From contig CAYXDO010000044.1 in assembly GCA_964463485.1 (NCBI GenBank), positions 6,222 to 70,221 of the forward strand: 64,000 nt of DNA. The letters run 5' to 3'. How positions within the stretch are numbered: position 1 is the stretch's first letter; every line of letters begins with the position of its first letter. This DNA comes from CAYXDO01 sp964463485 (GTDB lineage: Bacteria; Myxococcota; Kuafuiibacteriia; Kuafuiibacteriales; Kuafuiibacteriaceae). The notes under the pieces were generated by a model. It was not told the DNA's origin. It worked only from the letters and a program-made list of their open reading frames with translations, and did no database searches. Positions 53,705 to 62,148 of this stretch are shown here, piece after piece. Both the position numbers and the translations under genes were made by a program.

Positions 53705-54967
53705 CTAACGAGCCTCGAAGCGCACCACCTCGAACCCGTAGGTGCCGCCCGCGACGACGAGCGAGCCGTCTGACTCCACTTGTCCGAGAAGCGGCCTGAT
53801 GGGTGATTCGAACAGCTGATTGCGACAAAATGCGCCGTCGGAATATTGCATCAGTATGACCAATTCGTGGACCGCCACGAATCCTCGGTTCAGGGGAAGG
53901 AGTACCGAAATGCCTCGACCCACCTCCTCAGGCTTGAGTGTCTCGAAATTCCCCCGAGGGTCGCGGGTCGAGTAAATTCCGCCATTGGCGGTCGACAGTA
54001 CGAGCGAATCTCCGATCGCCAGCGCGCCTTGGATTCGCAGCGGCGGCGCCACCGTCGCTAGGCGGTCGAGGTCGAGTCTCTCCATCGCCGTCTGCGAGCT
54101 GACAAAAAAACCGTGTTCGTCCGCCGCGTACCCGAAGAGAAAGTCGCGTCCCCCCGTCCACCCGGTTCGAGTCCCGTCCTCTTGGGGCCGCTCGATCGAG
54201 AGCTCCTGAACCCAGCCCGACTCGTAGCGCTCGATCTTGATCGTCTTCTTGACGTTGAGCAGCGCGTACACCGCGCCCGTAGGCAACGCGCCGAGCCTCA
54301 CGATCCCTGAGCCGTCGCGCTCGCGCACGACCGTTCGGGACCCCTCGAGCAGTCCTCGCGTCACGCGCCCGCCCAACTCGGCCAGCCAAACGTCGCCGTC
54401 GGCCGATTCCAACACCCCAGTGACCGCCGCGGTCGAGATCCGTACGAGCTGATTCGTAGCGAAATCGAGTCGAGAGAACCCAAGCGTGTCTCCCAAATAC
54501 GTGGCGGACCCGATCCTGGCTACGGTCAACGCGTCCGCGCCTGCGACCTCGAGGCGGGAGGTCACCCGAAACTCACGACAGCCCGGTGAGCACGCTCGCT
54601 CGCCCACGAGTATGTCCGCCGGAGGTTCGCTCCCGACGAGCTCGGCCCCAGAAGGCCCAAGTCGAAACCGCTCGAGCGGGCTGAGCAACGAGCACGGGCC
54701 GGAGCCAGGCGTGAGCTCCCCCGCGACTACGCCCAACTGATCGAGTCCCTCGTCATACGTGAACAGCAACAAGCCCGCCTCGAGAGTCACGCGATCGAGC
54801 TCCAAGCGGATGGGCTCGAGTGGGTCGAGCACGAGCACACGGCCGTCGAAAATCAAGACGGCGGATCGAGCTTCGCCGCTCATGGGCACCGCGATATGAA
54901 CCTTCTCCTCGGCGCATCCCGGCGTGAGGCCGAACGCCGCCAACAACAGTGACCACGTTCGCAGCAT
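53705..54967 (-). CDS. Lipoprotein related to the 42.4 kb propeller-like lipoprotein
   Basis: A 420-residue protein. Signal MLRTWSLLLAAFGLTPGC with a lipobox LTPGC. Beta-rich with repeated units such as SADGDVWLAELGGRVTRGLLEG, GIVRLGALPTGAVYALLNVKK, FGYAADEHGFFVSSQTAMERLDLDRLATVAPPLRIQGALAIGDSLVLSTANGGIYSTRD. The layout (lipid-anchored, Cys-rich N-terminal domain, then about six propeller-like blades) is like the 452-residue lipoprotein at 42.4-43.8 kb. Envelope role unknown. It is followed, after 56 bases, by the DUF4071-like gene on the same strand. Confidence 0.55.
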   Translation of the reverse strand: MLRTWSLLLAAFGLTPGCAEEKVHIAVPMSGEARSAVLIFDGRVLVLDPLEPIRLELDRVTLEAGLLLFTYDEGLDQLGVVAGELTPGSGPCSLLSPLERFRLGPSGAELVGSEPPADILVGERACSPGCREFRVTSRLEVAGADALTVARIGSATYLGDTLGFSRLDFATNQLVRISTAAVTGVLESADGDVWLAELGGRVTRGLLEGSRTVVRERDGSGIVRLGALPTGAVYALLNVKKTIKIERYESGWVQELSIERPQEDGTRTGWTGGRDFLFGYAADEHGFFVSSQTAMERLDLDRLATVAPPLRIQGALAIGDSLVLSTANGGIYSTRDPRGNFETLKPEEVGRGISVLLPLNRGFVAVHELVILMQYSDGAFCRNQLFESPIRPLLGQVESDGSLVVAGGTYGFEVVRFEAR

Positions 54968-55030
54968 CGATCCGGACCATTTCCAACGATCGGGCGCCGC
55001 AACGCAAACTCGGAAAAGATCGCCGCGCTC

Positions 55031-55888
55031 GTGTTAGCTTCATGCGTCGTGCTCGAACGTCGCAGACGCGCCGAGATCGTGACCCTTCTGCTGCTGGTGC
55101 CGAGCGCATCCAGCGCCGGCCCATGGACCAAGAGCCTGGGCGAGGCCTATCTCAAGCTTTCAGGCTCCCTGTTCACGAGCGACACCTACGTGGATCCGAC
55201 GGGCTTCGTTCAGGCCGGTCTCGATCACGCGAGCCTGACGACGTCCCTTTACGCCGAAGTCGGGGTGTGGGACCAACTCGCGGTCAACTTCTATCTTCCC
55301 CACGTGGTCGGGCGAAACCGCTCGGCCGGCGGCGACCGCTACGCCTCCCTTGGCCTCGGAGACGCGTCGCTGGGGCTTCAGTGGTCCTCTCCATTTCTTG
55401 GATTCCCTCACGCAATACGGGCGGGCGCGAAATTCCCGCTCTACGATCTCGGCGCCATTGAAGGTTTCGAGGCGAGTCGCTTTCCCGCTCGTGGCGACGG
55501 ACAGGTCGATTTCACCGTCGCGATCTCTGCCGGTGATGGGTTCGAAGTCCTCGGACTGAGTGGGTTTGGCTACCTCGAGGCCGGAAACGTATTTCGGAGC
55601 GAGTGGTTCACGGGGACGGACGACGGCCGCGTCTTGTTGGACTCAGTCACGGGATCGGGTCAGGTCGGTCTGTCGCTCGTCGAGTGGCTGACTTTGGCCG
55701 TCTCGGTTCAGGCGCTCTTACCTTACTCGGAGGACCGCGTCTCGAAGGCATATCTCACCGTCGGCGGCGCGGCATTCGTACGGGTGTGGAAGTCGCTGTC
55801 CGTCGAGCTCGGCGCGGATTTCATCGCCCTGGCTCGAAACGGCTCGATAGGTTCGTCTTATTCTCTGGGAGTTTCGTATGCGCTGTGA
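55031..55888 (+). CDS. Outer-membrane beta-barrel-type protein
   Basis: A protein of up to 285 residues; a shorter start at GTG 55049 is about as good (VLERRRRAEIVTLLLLVPSASSAGPWT). A signal peptide (VTLLLLVPSASSA) precedes beta-strand units rich in Tyr, Phe and Gly: SLGEAYLKLSGSLFTSDTYVDPTGFV, ASLTTSLYAEVGVWDQLAVNFYLPHV, LGLGDASLGLQWSSP. The end is SSYSLGVSYAL, aromatic-rich and hydrophobic as for barrel insertion. Probably an outer-membrane porin-like protein of small size. The DUF547 gene starts 22 bases after its stop. Confidence 0.6.
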   Translation: MLASCVVLERRRRAEIVTLLLLVPSASSAGPWTKSLGEAYLKLSGSLFTSDTYVDPTGFVQAGLDHASLTTSLYAEVGVWDQLAVNFYLPHVVGRNRSAGGDRYASLGLGDASLGLQWSSPFLGFPHAIRAGAKFPLYDLGAIEGFEASRFPARGDGQVDFTVAISAGDGFEVLGLSGFGYLEAGNVFRSEWFTGTDDGRVLLDSVTGSGQVGLSLVEWLTLAVSVQALLPYSEDRVSKAYLTVGGAAFVRVWKSLSVELGADFIALARNGSIGSSYSLGVSYAL

Positions 55889-55910
55889 GCCCCCATCGGA
55901 GGATCTTCCG

Positions 55911-56852
55911 ATGATTCTCCCAAGACCTGCAACGACGAGAGTTTGGGCGGTCTCGAGTCTCGCCGGACTCTTGGTTGCGTCGACCGCGTGCGGAGAGTAT
56001 GTCGCGTACGAGAATGGACCCCCGGCCAACGTGCCCCCGGGAGCGGTCAATCTCGACGAAGCGACCAAGGCCTGGCTCGAGAGCACGAAGACTCTGGAGC
56101 ACGTGGCGTGGACCGGCCTCTTGACACGTTATGCCAAGCTCGATTCGAACGGTGTGGTCTTGCTCGACTACCGCGCCATTTCCACGAGCACCGAGGCCAC
56201 CTTGCAGCTCGATCGGTACCTCGCCACGCTGGATGTCGTGGAATCGGCGCAGCTCGAAGGCACGGCCGAGCGCCTCGGCTACTGGATCAACGGCTACAAC
56301 GCAGCGGTGGTGCGCGGCGTGCTGGATTTTTGGAGCGGAGACTCCACGTACTCGGTGTCTTCGAACGACTTCGTATTCTTCGACCTGCCTCGACACCGCT
56401 TCGGAGGGCTCGTGCTGAGTCTGAACCAGATCGAGCACGGCGTGCTTCGCGGAGACACGACCCACGCCAGCGTGAGAGGAACGAGCGACGACCTTCGCGC
56501 TCGCCTGCTGGCCCTCCACCAAGAGGTTTGGCAAGGTCAACCCATCGACGCTCGCTTTCACATCGCGCTCAATTGCGCTTCGCTATCGTGCCCCAACCTG
56601 CTGTTCGAGGCCTTTCGAGGCCCCGCGCTCGAAACTCAGCTCGATTCGGCCTCCCGGGCGTTCGTGGCGGACCCCGAAAAGGGCGCCGGGCCAAACGGAA
56701 TCTCATCCATCTTCCGATTCTATGCCGCTGATTTCGAAGTGACCTACGGAAACGCCGCCGGGTTCATCTCCCGACACCGAGAGGGTGGGCTCGACGGCGT
56801 CAACCTCGATCGCTACCTCGAATACGACTGGTCCCTGAACGCCCCTCCATGA
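55911..56852 (+). CDS. DUF547-domain lipoprotein
   Basis: A 313-residue protein from ATG 55911, preceded by ggagg. Signal to about residue 27 (MILPRPATTRVWAVSSLAGLLVASTAC). The rest is the DUF547 pattern: LEHVAWTGLLTRYAKLDSNGVVLLDYRAIS near the start, GYWINGYNAAVVRGVLDFW, then FHIALNCASLSCPNLLFEAFRGPALETQLDSASRAFVADPEKG. The conserved N-C-A-S-x-S-C-P motif is complete. DUF547 proteins are exported and common in marine and soil bacteria; their role is not known. The downstream mutH starts ten bases after the stop. Confidence 0.85.
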   Translation: MILPRPATTRVWAVSSLAGLLVASTACGEYVAYENGPPANVPPGAVNLDEATKAWLESTKTLEHVAWTGLLTRYAKLDSNGVVLLDYRAISTSTEATLQLDRYLATLDVVESAQLEGTAERLGYWINGYNAAVVRGVLDFWSGDSTYSVSSNDFVFFDLPRHRFGGLVLSLNQIEHGVLRGDTTHASVRGTSDDLRARLLALHQEVWQGQPIDARFHIALNCASLSCPNLLFEAFRGPALETQLDSASRAFVADPEKGAGPNGISSIFRFYAADFEVTYGNAAGFISRHREGGLDGVNLDRYLEYDWSLNAPP

Positions 56853-56862
56853 ACGCCGCTCC

Positions 56863-57510
56863 ATGATGGACTCTCTCGGAAAACCGCTGCTGTATGCTCC
56901 CCAGACCCTGGAGGAGCTGATGGCGCGAGCCCACGCCATCGTCGGAATGACCTTCGCCGAGCTCGCGGACCTCTTGGACGTACCCATTCCGAGGGACTCC
57001 GCGAGAGCCAAGGGGTTTGGCGGCACGCTGGTCGAACGCGCGCTCGGCGGCAGCGCCGGTAACCAGCCGGAGCCCGACTTCGAGCTCCTCGGCGTAGAGC
57101 TCAAGACGATCCCGCTCGACCGAGAAGGCCTACCCATCGAATCGACCTTCGTCTGCAGCGCCGACGTCTCGCGCCTCATCACCGAGCTGTTCGCCGACTC
57201 GAGAGTCGCCCACAAGACGGCCCGAGTGCTCTTCGTGCCGGTCGAGGGTGACAAGACACTCATCCCCGCGGTAAGACGCGTCGGGCAGGCCGCCCTGTGG
57301 ATTCCGGACGAGATGGAGACCTCGATCCTCGAGGCCGACTACTCACTGATTTCCAAAAGGATCATCGCCGAGGGCCTCGAGGGAGTGACCGGTTCCCTTG
57401 GAAGAGCGCTCCACCTGCGACCCAAATCCACGCGCAAGGACGCCAATCGAGCCTTCTACCTGCGGCCCAGCTTCACCGGCCCGGCCCTGCATCGAGCAGC
57501 CGGCCTGTAA
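56863..57510 (+). CDS. mutH: DNA mismatch repair endonuclease MutH
   Basis: A 215-residue protein that lines up with E. coli MutH over its whole length (229 residues). The catalytic residues are present: K50 (KGFGG), E58 (LVERALG), D72 (PEPDFELLG), E79 and K81 (GVELKTIP), followed by ESTFVC, RVLFVPVEGD and LRPKST. MutH nicks the unmethylated strand at hemimethylated GATC sites after MutS and MutL act. No mutS, mutL or dam gene is in the window. The family is otherwise known mainly from Gammaproteobacteria, so acquisition by transfer is likely. It follows the DUF547 gene by ten bases, then a 126-base gap. Confidence 0.93.
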   Translation: MMDSLGKPLLYAPQTLEELMARAHAIVGMTFAELADLLDVPIPRDSARAKGFGGTLVERALGGSAGNQPEPDFELLGVELKTIPLDREGLPIESTFVCSADVSRLITELFADSRVAHKTARVLFVPVEGDKTLIPAVRRVGQAALWIPDEMETSILEADYSLISKRIIAEGLEGVTGSLGRALHLRPKSTRKDANRAFYLRPSFTGPALHRAAGL

Positions 57511-57608
57511 CGAGGCGCCAACCATCGGAACTCCTGGTGTGGCATCTGCCTCCCGATCAACTTCCGTCCTTGCAGGAAGGGATCATCGGGGCTGTCCCGG
57601 GTTGCCTA

Positions 57609-57630
57609 AATTTAGCCGGTGAACTAAATT
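57609..57630 (+). promoter_or_regulatory. AT-rich inverted repeat upstream of AAA ATPase gene
   Basis: AATTTAG (57609-57615) and CTAAATT (57624-57630) form a perfect 7-base inverted repeat with an 8-base spacer, six bases before the start codon. It is unusually AT-rich for this window, and could be an operator or part of the promoter. No regulator is known. Confidence 0.4.
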
Positions 57631-57636
57631 GAGCGC

Positions 57637-58860
57637 GTGGTGTCAAACCCGCCTTTCTCCAACCCGTTTCGCCCCGGTGCTGGGCACGCTCCGCCGTATC
57701 TTGCGGGTCGGGATCACGAGAAACGCGAGTTCGCTAGGCTCCTCGAACAACCACTCATCCTCGAAAATCTGGTACTCACGGGCCTTCGCGGAGTCGGGAA
57801 AACGGTGCTGCTGGACGCTCTGAAACCCATGGCGCAGCAACTTGGTTGGCTTTGGGTCGGTACGGATCTCTCCGAGTCAGCGAGCATAAGCGAAGAAAGC
57901 GTGGCGATCAGATTGATCGCGGATCTCTCGACGGCAACCTCCGGTCTCGTGTTGACCGAGAAGGACCAGACTCAAATTGGCTTCGAAAAACCAACGACGA
58001 AACGGAGAATCATGCTCGACTTTCCGACGATGGGTTCGATCTACAGCGCGACACCGGGGCTCGTCGCGGATAAGCTCAAAGCCGTCCTGGAGCTCGCCTG
58101 GCAGGTGCTGAGTAGCTCCGGTCGCAACGTGCGAGGGCTGATTTTTGCCTACGATGAAGCTCAGAACTTGGGAGACCATGCCGCAAAGGACCAATATCCG
58201 CTCTCGCTATTACTCGATGTTTTTCAGTCGGTTCAGCGAAAAGGCGTCGCCTTCATGTTGGCGTTAGCCGGACTTCCGACCCTTTTTCCAAAATTGGTCG
58301 AGGCCAGGACCTTTGCCGAGCGGATGTTTCGGGTTGTTTTCCTCGACCGATTGAGTGCCACCGATAGCCGCGACGCCATTCTCAAACCCATTGCAGACGC
58401 CTCTTGTCCGGTGAGATTGAGTGAGTCTTCGGTCAAACTCATCGTGGCGAGGGCGAGTGGATATCCGTATTTCCTTCAGTTCATCTGCCGAGAAGTCTAT
58501 GATGCGTTTCTGGCAAATCTTCAGGCGACCGGCAAATTCGGCTTGGTACCCATCGATGCCATTACCCGAAAGCTCGATTCTGATTTCTTCGCAGGGCGAT
58601 GGGCCAGAGTGACCGATCGACAGCGAGATCTTCTCGTCGTGATCGCTCGTATCGAACGCGCCGACGAGGAATTCGCGGTCCAGGAAATAGTCGAGTCGTC
58701 GAAAGACGGGCCGGGCAAGCCGTTCAGCAGTAGCCACGCAAATCAGATGCTCGTCGCCTTGTCGGCCATGGGCCTGGCCTACAAGAACCGCCACGGCAAA
58801 TACTCCTTCGCGGTGCCGCTTTTCGGAGAATTCGTACTGCGGCAAATGGGAGAGAGCTGA
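57637..58860 (+). CDS. AAA/ORC-like ATPase
   Basis: A 407-residue protein starting at GTG 57637 (or 57640). The beginning NPFRPGAGHAPPYLAGRDHEKREFARLLEQP leads to Walker A GLRGVGKTVLLDAL (residues 49-57), Walker B VRGLIFAYDEAQNLGD, and later sensor-like LALAGLPTLFPKLVEARTFAERMFRVVFLDRL. A C-terminal winged-helix-like part ends the protein. This is the AAA ATPase type similar to archaeal ORC/Cdc6-like proteins found widely in bacteria, sometimes with mobile elements or defence genes. Base composition is lower in GC than the neighbours (third codon positions often T or A), with an AT-rich start region, suggesting foreign origin. Confidence 0.78.
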   Translation: MVSNPPFSNPFRPGAGHAPPYLAGRDHEKREFARLLEQPLILENLVLTGLRGVGKTVLLDALKPMAQQLGWLWVGTDLSESASISEESVAIRLIADLSTATSGLVLTEKDQTQIGFEKPTTKRRIMLDFPTMGSIYSATPGLVADKLKAVLELAWQVLSSSGRNVRGLIFAYDEAQNLGDHAAKDQYPLSLLLDVFQSVQRKGVAFMLALAGLPTLFPKLVEARTFAERMFRVVFLDRLSATDSRDAILKPIADASCPVRLSESSVKLIVARASGYPYFLQFICREVYDAFLANLQATGKFGLVPIDAITRKLDSDFFAGRWARVTDRQRDLLVVIARIERADEEFAVQEIVESSKDGPGKPFSSSHANQMLVALSAMGLAYKNRHGKYSFAVPLFGEFVLRQMGES

Positions 58861-59011
58861 GCGTCGCGGAACCTGGGCAGCACTTGCAGCTGCTACAAGG
58901 GGTCCGTCAGCGAGCGCCAAAATGGCTCGACCGTTCCGTCAGACAATCGTCAAGGGCCGCGGTAGCACGGCCTCGGGAGCGGTCGTAGCGGACAGTCATC
59001 GACGGCCCGAG

Positions 59012-59971
59012 TCACAGTCGAGTCTCGAAGTGACGCCGTACCAAAGGCACGAGCCACGGCGCGGCGAATACCGAGCTGTAGTGTCCCGTCGGCGTGACGC
59101 CTCGAGCCGGCCGACCTGCGGCGACCCACACCTCGGTACCTCGCTCGAACGGAATGACGCCGTCGAAGCGAGCATGAACCATGAGTGTGGCTCGTGGGTC
59201 GAGCCTTGCTGCGAAGCGAAGCGGATCGAACCTTCCGAGCCAGCGGTCGATCTCCCGATCCAACTCGGCGTCCCTGATCCCCTTGGCTTCGTACGAAGAG
59301 AGCACCGCCTCGATCTCTTCTTCGGACCGCGCCGCCCTCATCACTCGGACCAAGTCACCGCCGCCGAGGGCGAGCACGGTCGCCTTGACGCGTGAGTCGC
59401 TCGCCGCGACGAGCGTGGCGATGAACGAGCCCATGCTGATCCCGACCAACCCGATCGCGTGAGACCCAGGAACTCGCGCCGCCTCCGCCCAGTCGAGGCC
59501 GCGCCGAACGTCGACGACCGCCTCCTGCATGAGATGCGCGGCCCGCGGGAGCGCCCCGTCTGCGACGAACGCGTCGGCCTTGCGCTCGAAGCGCAGGGTG
59601 CTGAAACCTTCCTCGGATAAATCACAGGCGAACAAGTCGGACGCGCCGTAGTCGCCCCCGAGAATCGGCAACACGACGATCAGCCCCCTCACGCCTCGGT
59701 CCGGGACTCGGAGGAGCGCCCTCGAATCGAGGTTCCTCGGGTCCGACCGGTCCCTCGATGGGTAGGTGACTTGGTAGCTTCGGTATCGGTCGGACTCGGG
59801 AGTCTCCGACTCGAGCGTCGCCCGGACCGGGAGCCTCGGATAGGGGAATGGGTCCGAGCCCGTCATCGGGGCATGACGCGTCCCGACGCCGACGGTGCGC
59901 AGGCAACCCGAGAGCATCGTCAGCAGGATCAACGCTCGAAACCCATTGCGGTTGTCGAGCTTCGGCGGCAT
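59012..59971 (-). CDS. Lipoprotein alpha/beta-hydrolase
   Basis: A 319-residue protein from ATG 59971 (MPPKLDNRNGFRALILLTMLSGC, lipobox MLSGC). Hydrolase-fold features: oxyanion-type GGDYGASD region, nucleophile elbow GISMGS in AIGLVGISMGSFIATLVAASDS, an acid in VHARFDGVIPFE, and catalytic His in TPTGHYSSVF. So an esterase or similar of the alpha/beta-hydrolase fold, lipid-anchored in the envelope. Substrate unknown. The start is close to the divergent HesB-thioredoxin gene. Confidence 0.72.
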   Translation of the reverse strand: MPPKLDNRNGFRALILLTMLSGCLRTVGVGTRHAPMTGSDPFPYPRLPVRATLESETPESDRYRSYQVTYPSRDRSDPRNLDSRALLRVPDRGVRGLIVVLPILGGDYGASDLFACDLSEEGFSTLRFERKADAFVADGALPRAAHLMQEAVVDVRRGLDWAEAARVPGSHAIGLVGISMGSFIATLVAASDSRVKATVLALGGGDLVRVMRAARSEEEIEAVLSSYEAKGIRDAELDREIDRWLGRFDPLRFAARLDPRATLMVHARFDGVIPFERGTEVWVAAGRPARGVTPTGHYSSVFAAPWLVPLVRRHFETRL

Positions 59972-59987
59972 GTTCCCGACCAGCTTC

Positions 59988-60590
59988 ATGAACGCACCCA
60001 CGATCACGCTCACCGACCGCGCCCTCACTCAATTCCAAACAGCACTGGCCGAAGGCGGCCCCTGCATTCGGGTCTCGATCGACGACCGATATCGCCACGA
60101 GCTCGGTGTGGACGATCCAAAGCCCGACGATCTTCGCGTCGAAGTCCGCGGCGTTCCATTCGTGCTCGACGCAAAGTCAGCCGCGCGCGCCAACGGCGTG
60201 TCCATCGATTTCGTGGATCGAGCGAGCGGAGCCGGCTTCAAGATCGAGAACCCCAACGAGCCCCAAACCCCTGTTCGCACGTTCGACGCAGCTCAATGGG
60301 ACGCCGAAGTACTGAGCTCTCCCGAGCCCGTCCTCGTCGATTTTTGGGCTGCCTGGTGCGGCCCGTGTCGCGCGGTCGCTCCGCTCGTCGAGGAGCTCGC
60401 CGGTGAGTACCGTGGAAGAGCCCGCGTCGGGAAGCTGAATACCGACGACAATCGAACGATCGCACAAAAATATCACATTCAGTCGATTCCGACGCTGATC
60501 GTGTTCAAGAACGGCCAGGAGGTCGACCGGCTCATTGGGACCAAGCCCAAAGCGCAGATCGCTGCCCTCCTGGACCGAGCGCTCGGGTGA
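59988..60590 (+). CDS. HesB/IscA-like domain (cysteine-less) fused to thioredoxin
   Basis: A 200-residue protein. Residues 1-92 match the HesB/IscA fold: ITLTDRALTQFQTALAEGGPCIRVSIDDRYRHELGVDDPKPDDLRVEVRGVPFVLDAKSAARANGVSIDFVDRASGAGFKIENPNEP. The iron-sulfur-binding cysteines (GCSG and the C-terminal CGCG) are absent; only C26 is present. Residues 100-200 are a thioredoxin with active site WCGPC (C124 and C127) and IQSIPTLIVFKNG. In known biology IscA-type proteins carry Fe-S clusters and thioredoxin reduces disulfides. The fusion may use the first domain as a binding module. It starts next to the divergent hydrolase and is followed by the peptidase after three bases. Confidence 0.85.
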   Translation: MNAPTITLTDRALTQFQTALAEGGPCIRVSIDDRYRHELGVDDPKPDDLRVEVRGVPFVLDAKSAARANGVSIDFVDRASGAGFKIENPNEPQTPVRTFDAAQWDAEVLSSPEPVLVDFWAAWCGPCRAVAPLVEELAGEYRGRARVGKLNTDDNRTIAQKYHIQSIPTLIVFKNGQEVDRLIGTKPKAQIAALLDRALG

Positions 60591-60593
60591 GTC

Positions 60594-61892
60594 ATGGAGA
60601 CTCGCGAAGAGCTCGAGGCGACCTTTCGCCAGCACGTACTCGACCTCGAGCGCCGGGCCATGGCGTCCATCGAGAGTCTCGGCTTCGATCGACTCCTGAT
60701 CTTGGCCGGTCCGGCCAAGGCCAAGTCGGCCCACGACGATCAGGACTACACGTTCGTTGCTACTCCGGCTTACGCCCACTTCGCGCCAGCGCCCGTGCCC
60801 GGCGCCGCGGTGATTTTGGGTGAAGGTCGACGGCGGTTGTTCCTGCCTCACGAAGAGAGTTTTTGGGAACGGCCGGAACCTCCCGATCTCGATCTTCTAG
60901 GTTCGGTCTACGAGATCATCCCGGCTCGGCTTCCGAGCGACGCCGCAGGCTTCGTAGGGCCGAGGACCGCGGTCGTCTCACACGATGTCGCACCCTTCGA
61001 AGTGCCGGCGCTGAACATGAATCCGCTCTCCGTACGTGAGGCGCTCGACGAGCTCCGCGTGAAAAAGAGCCCGTACGAGCTCGAGGCGCTGCGCCAAGCG
61101 AGCCGTCGCGCCGCGCTCGGTCACGTTGCCGTCAAAGATGCCTTCCTCGGCGGAGAGACGAGTGAGTTGGCCCTGCACCTGCTCTATCTCTCCGCGACTC
61201 AGCAGGACGACGCCGACACACCGTACAAGAACATCGTCGCCGTAAACGAACATGCCGCGATCCTGCACCACGTCGTGTATCGCCGGTCCAAGGTAGACGG
61301 GGCCCGGTCGGTCCTGCTCGACGCCGGAGCAACTCAGGCAGGCTACGGAAGCGACATCACCCGGACGTGGGCCAAGTCAGCAGGCCCCTTCGCCGAGCTC
61401 GTCGCTCGAATGGCGCAGCTCCAGGATGAAGTCATCGCCCGCATCGAAGTCGGCAAGATGTACGAGGCGCTCCATGACGAAGCGCATGAGCTCTTGGCGG
61501 GAGCCTTGATCGACACCGGCCTCTATCGCGGCTCCGCGGACAGCGCCGTCGAGCTCGGCGTCACGCGGGCCTTTCTGCCCCACGGGCTCGGGCACTCGCT
61601 CGGAATCTCCGTACACGACGTCGGCTGCAAGAAGACCCAACCGCGACCCGAGAACAAGTACCTCCGGAACACCCGAGAGATCGAAGCCGAGCAAGTCTTC
61701 ACCATCGAGCCGGGCCTGTACTTCATCGACAGTCTCCTCGGGGCGCTCCGCAGCGAGGCGAACGGGCGCGAAGTCAATTGGGTCCTCGTGGATCGACTCC
61801 GCTCGGCAGGCGGGATCCGAATCGAAGACAACATCCACGTGCTCGAGCGAGGCGTCGAGAACCTCACTCGGCCGCACCTTGCAAACGTCTGA
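60594..61892 (+). CDS. M24-family Xaa-Pro dipeptidase/aminopeptidase (PepQ-like)
   Basis: A 432-residue pita-bread-fold peptidase. The five metal-binding residues are visible: D243 and D254 (LLDAGATQAGYGSDITRTW), H334 (LPHGLGHSLGISVHD), E372 (FTIEPGLYFID) and E411 (GGIRIEDNI). An N-terminal creatinase-like domain covers the first 160 residues. It would cut Xaa-Pro bonds in small peptides with two Mn or similar ions. It resembles bacterial PepQ by its YKNIVAVNEHAAILHH segment. The start is three bases after the HesB-thioredoxin stop, so they are probably one operon. Confidence 0.93.
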   Translation: METREELEATFRQHVLDLERRAMASIESLGFDRLLILAGPAKAKSAHDDQDYTFVATPAYAHFAPAPVPGAAVILGEGRRRLFLPHEESFWERPEPPDLDLLGSVYEIIPARLPSDAAGFVGPRTAVVSHDVAPFEVPALNMNPLSVREALDELRVKKSPYELEALRQASRRAALGHVAVKDAFLGGETSELALHLLYLSATQQDDADTPYKNIVAVNEHAAILHHVVYRRSKVDGARSVLLDAGATQAGYGSDITRTWAKSAGPFAELVARMAQLQDEVIARIEVGKMYEALHDEAHELLAGALIDTGLYRGSADSAVELGVTRAFLPHGLGHSLGISVHDVGCKKTQPRPENKYLRNTREIEAEQVFTIEPGLYFIDSLLGALRSEANGREVNWVLVDRLRSAGGIRIEDNIHVLERGVENLTRPHLANV

Positions 61893-62148
61893 TGAAGGCT
61901 TTGCTTCGACGCTGCGTCAGGTCAGGGATGGGCAGCGCGGAGCAGCCGCGGAATCAGCTCCGCGAGGTAGTCGCGAAGTTGGCTCGCGGAAACTGATCCC
62001 GGGAGCATCGAATCCTCTGGGATTCGGACCTCCGAAAGGACCCAGGCGAGCGTGGCGGGGGTACAGCCTCGCAAGTAGCGCCAGCCGCTGTAAGAATGTA
62101 AGAAATCCACTGGTTGACGGGTTCGACCGGATCGGCCAGGGTCGCCCC

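Noticed and set aside
61922..62110. 62-codon minus-strand frame before the 524-residue gene
   Set aside because: Reads fairly protein-like (ASQLRDYLAELIPRLL) but has no family match and sits in the promoter region of the next gene; not enough to call.
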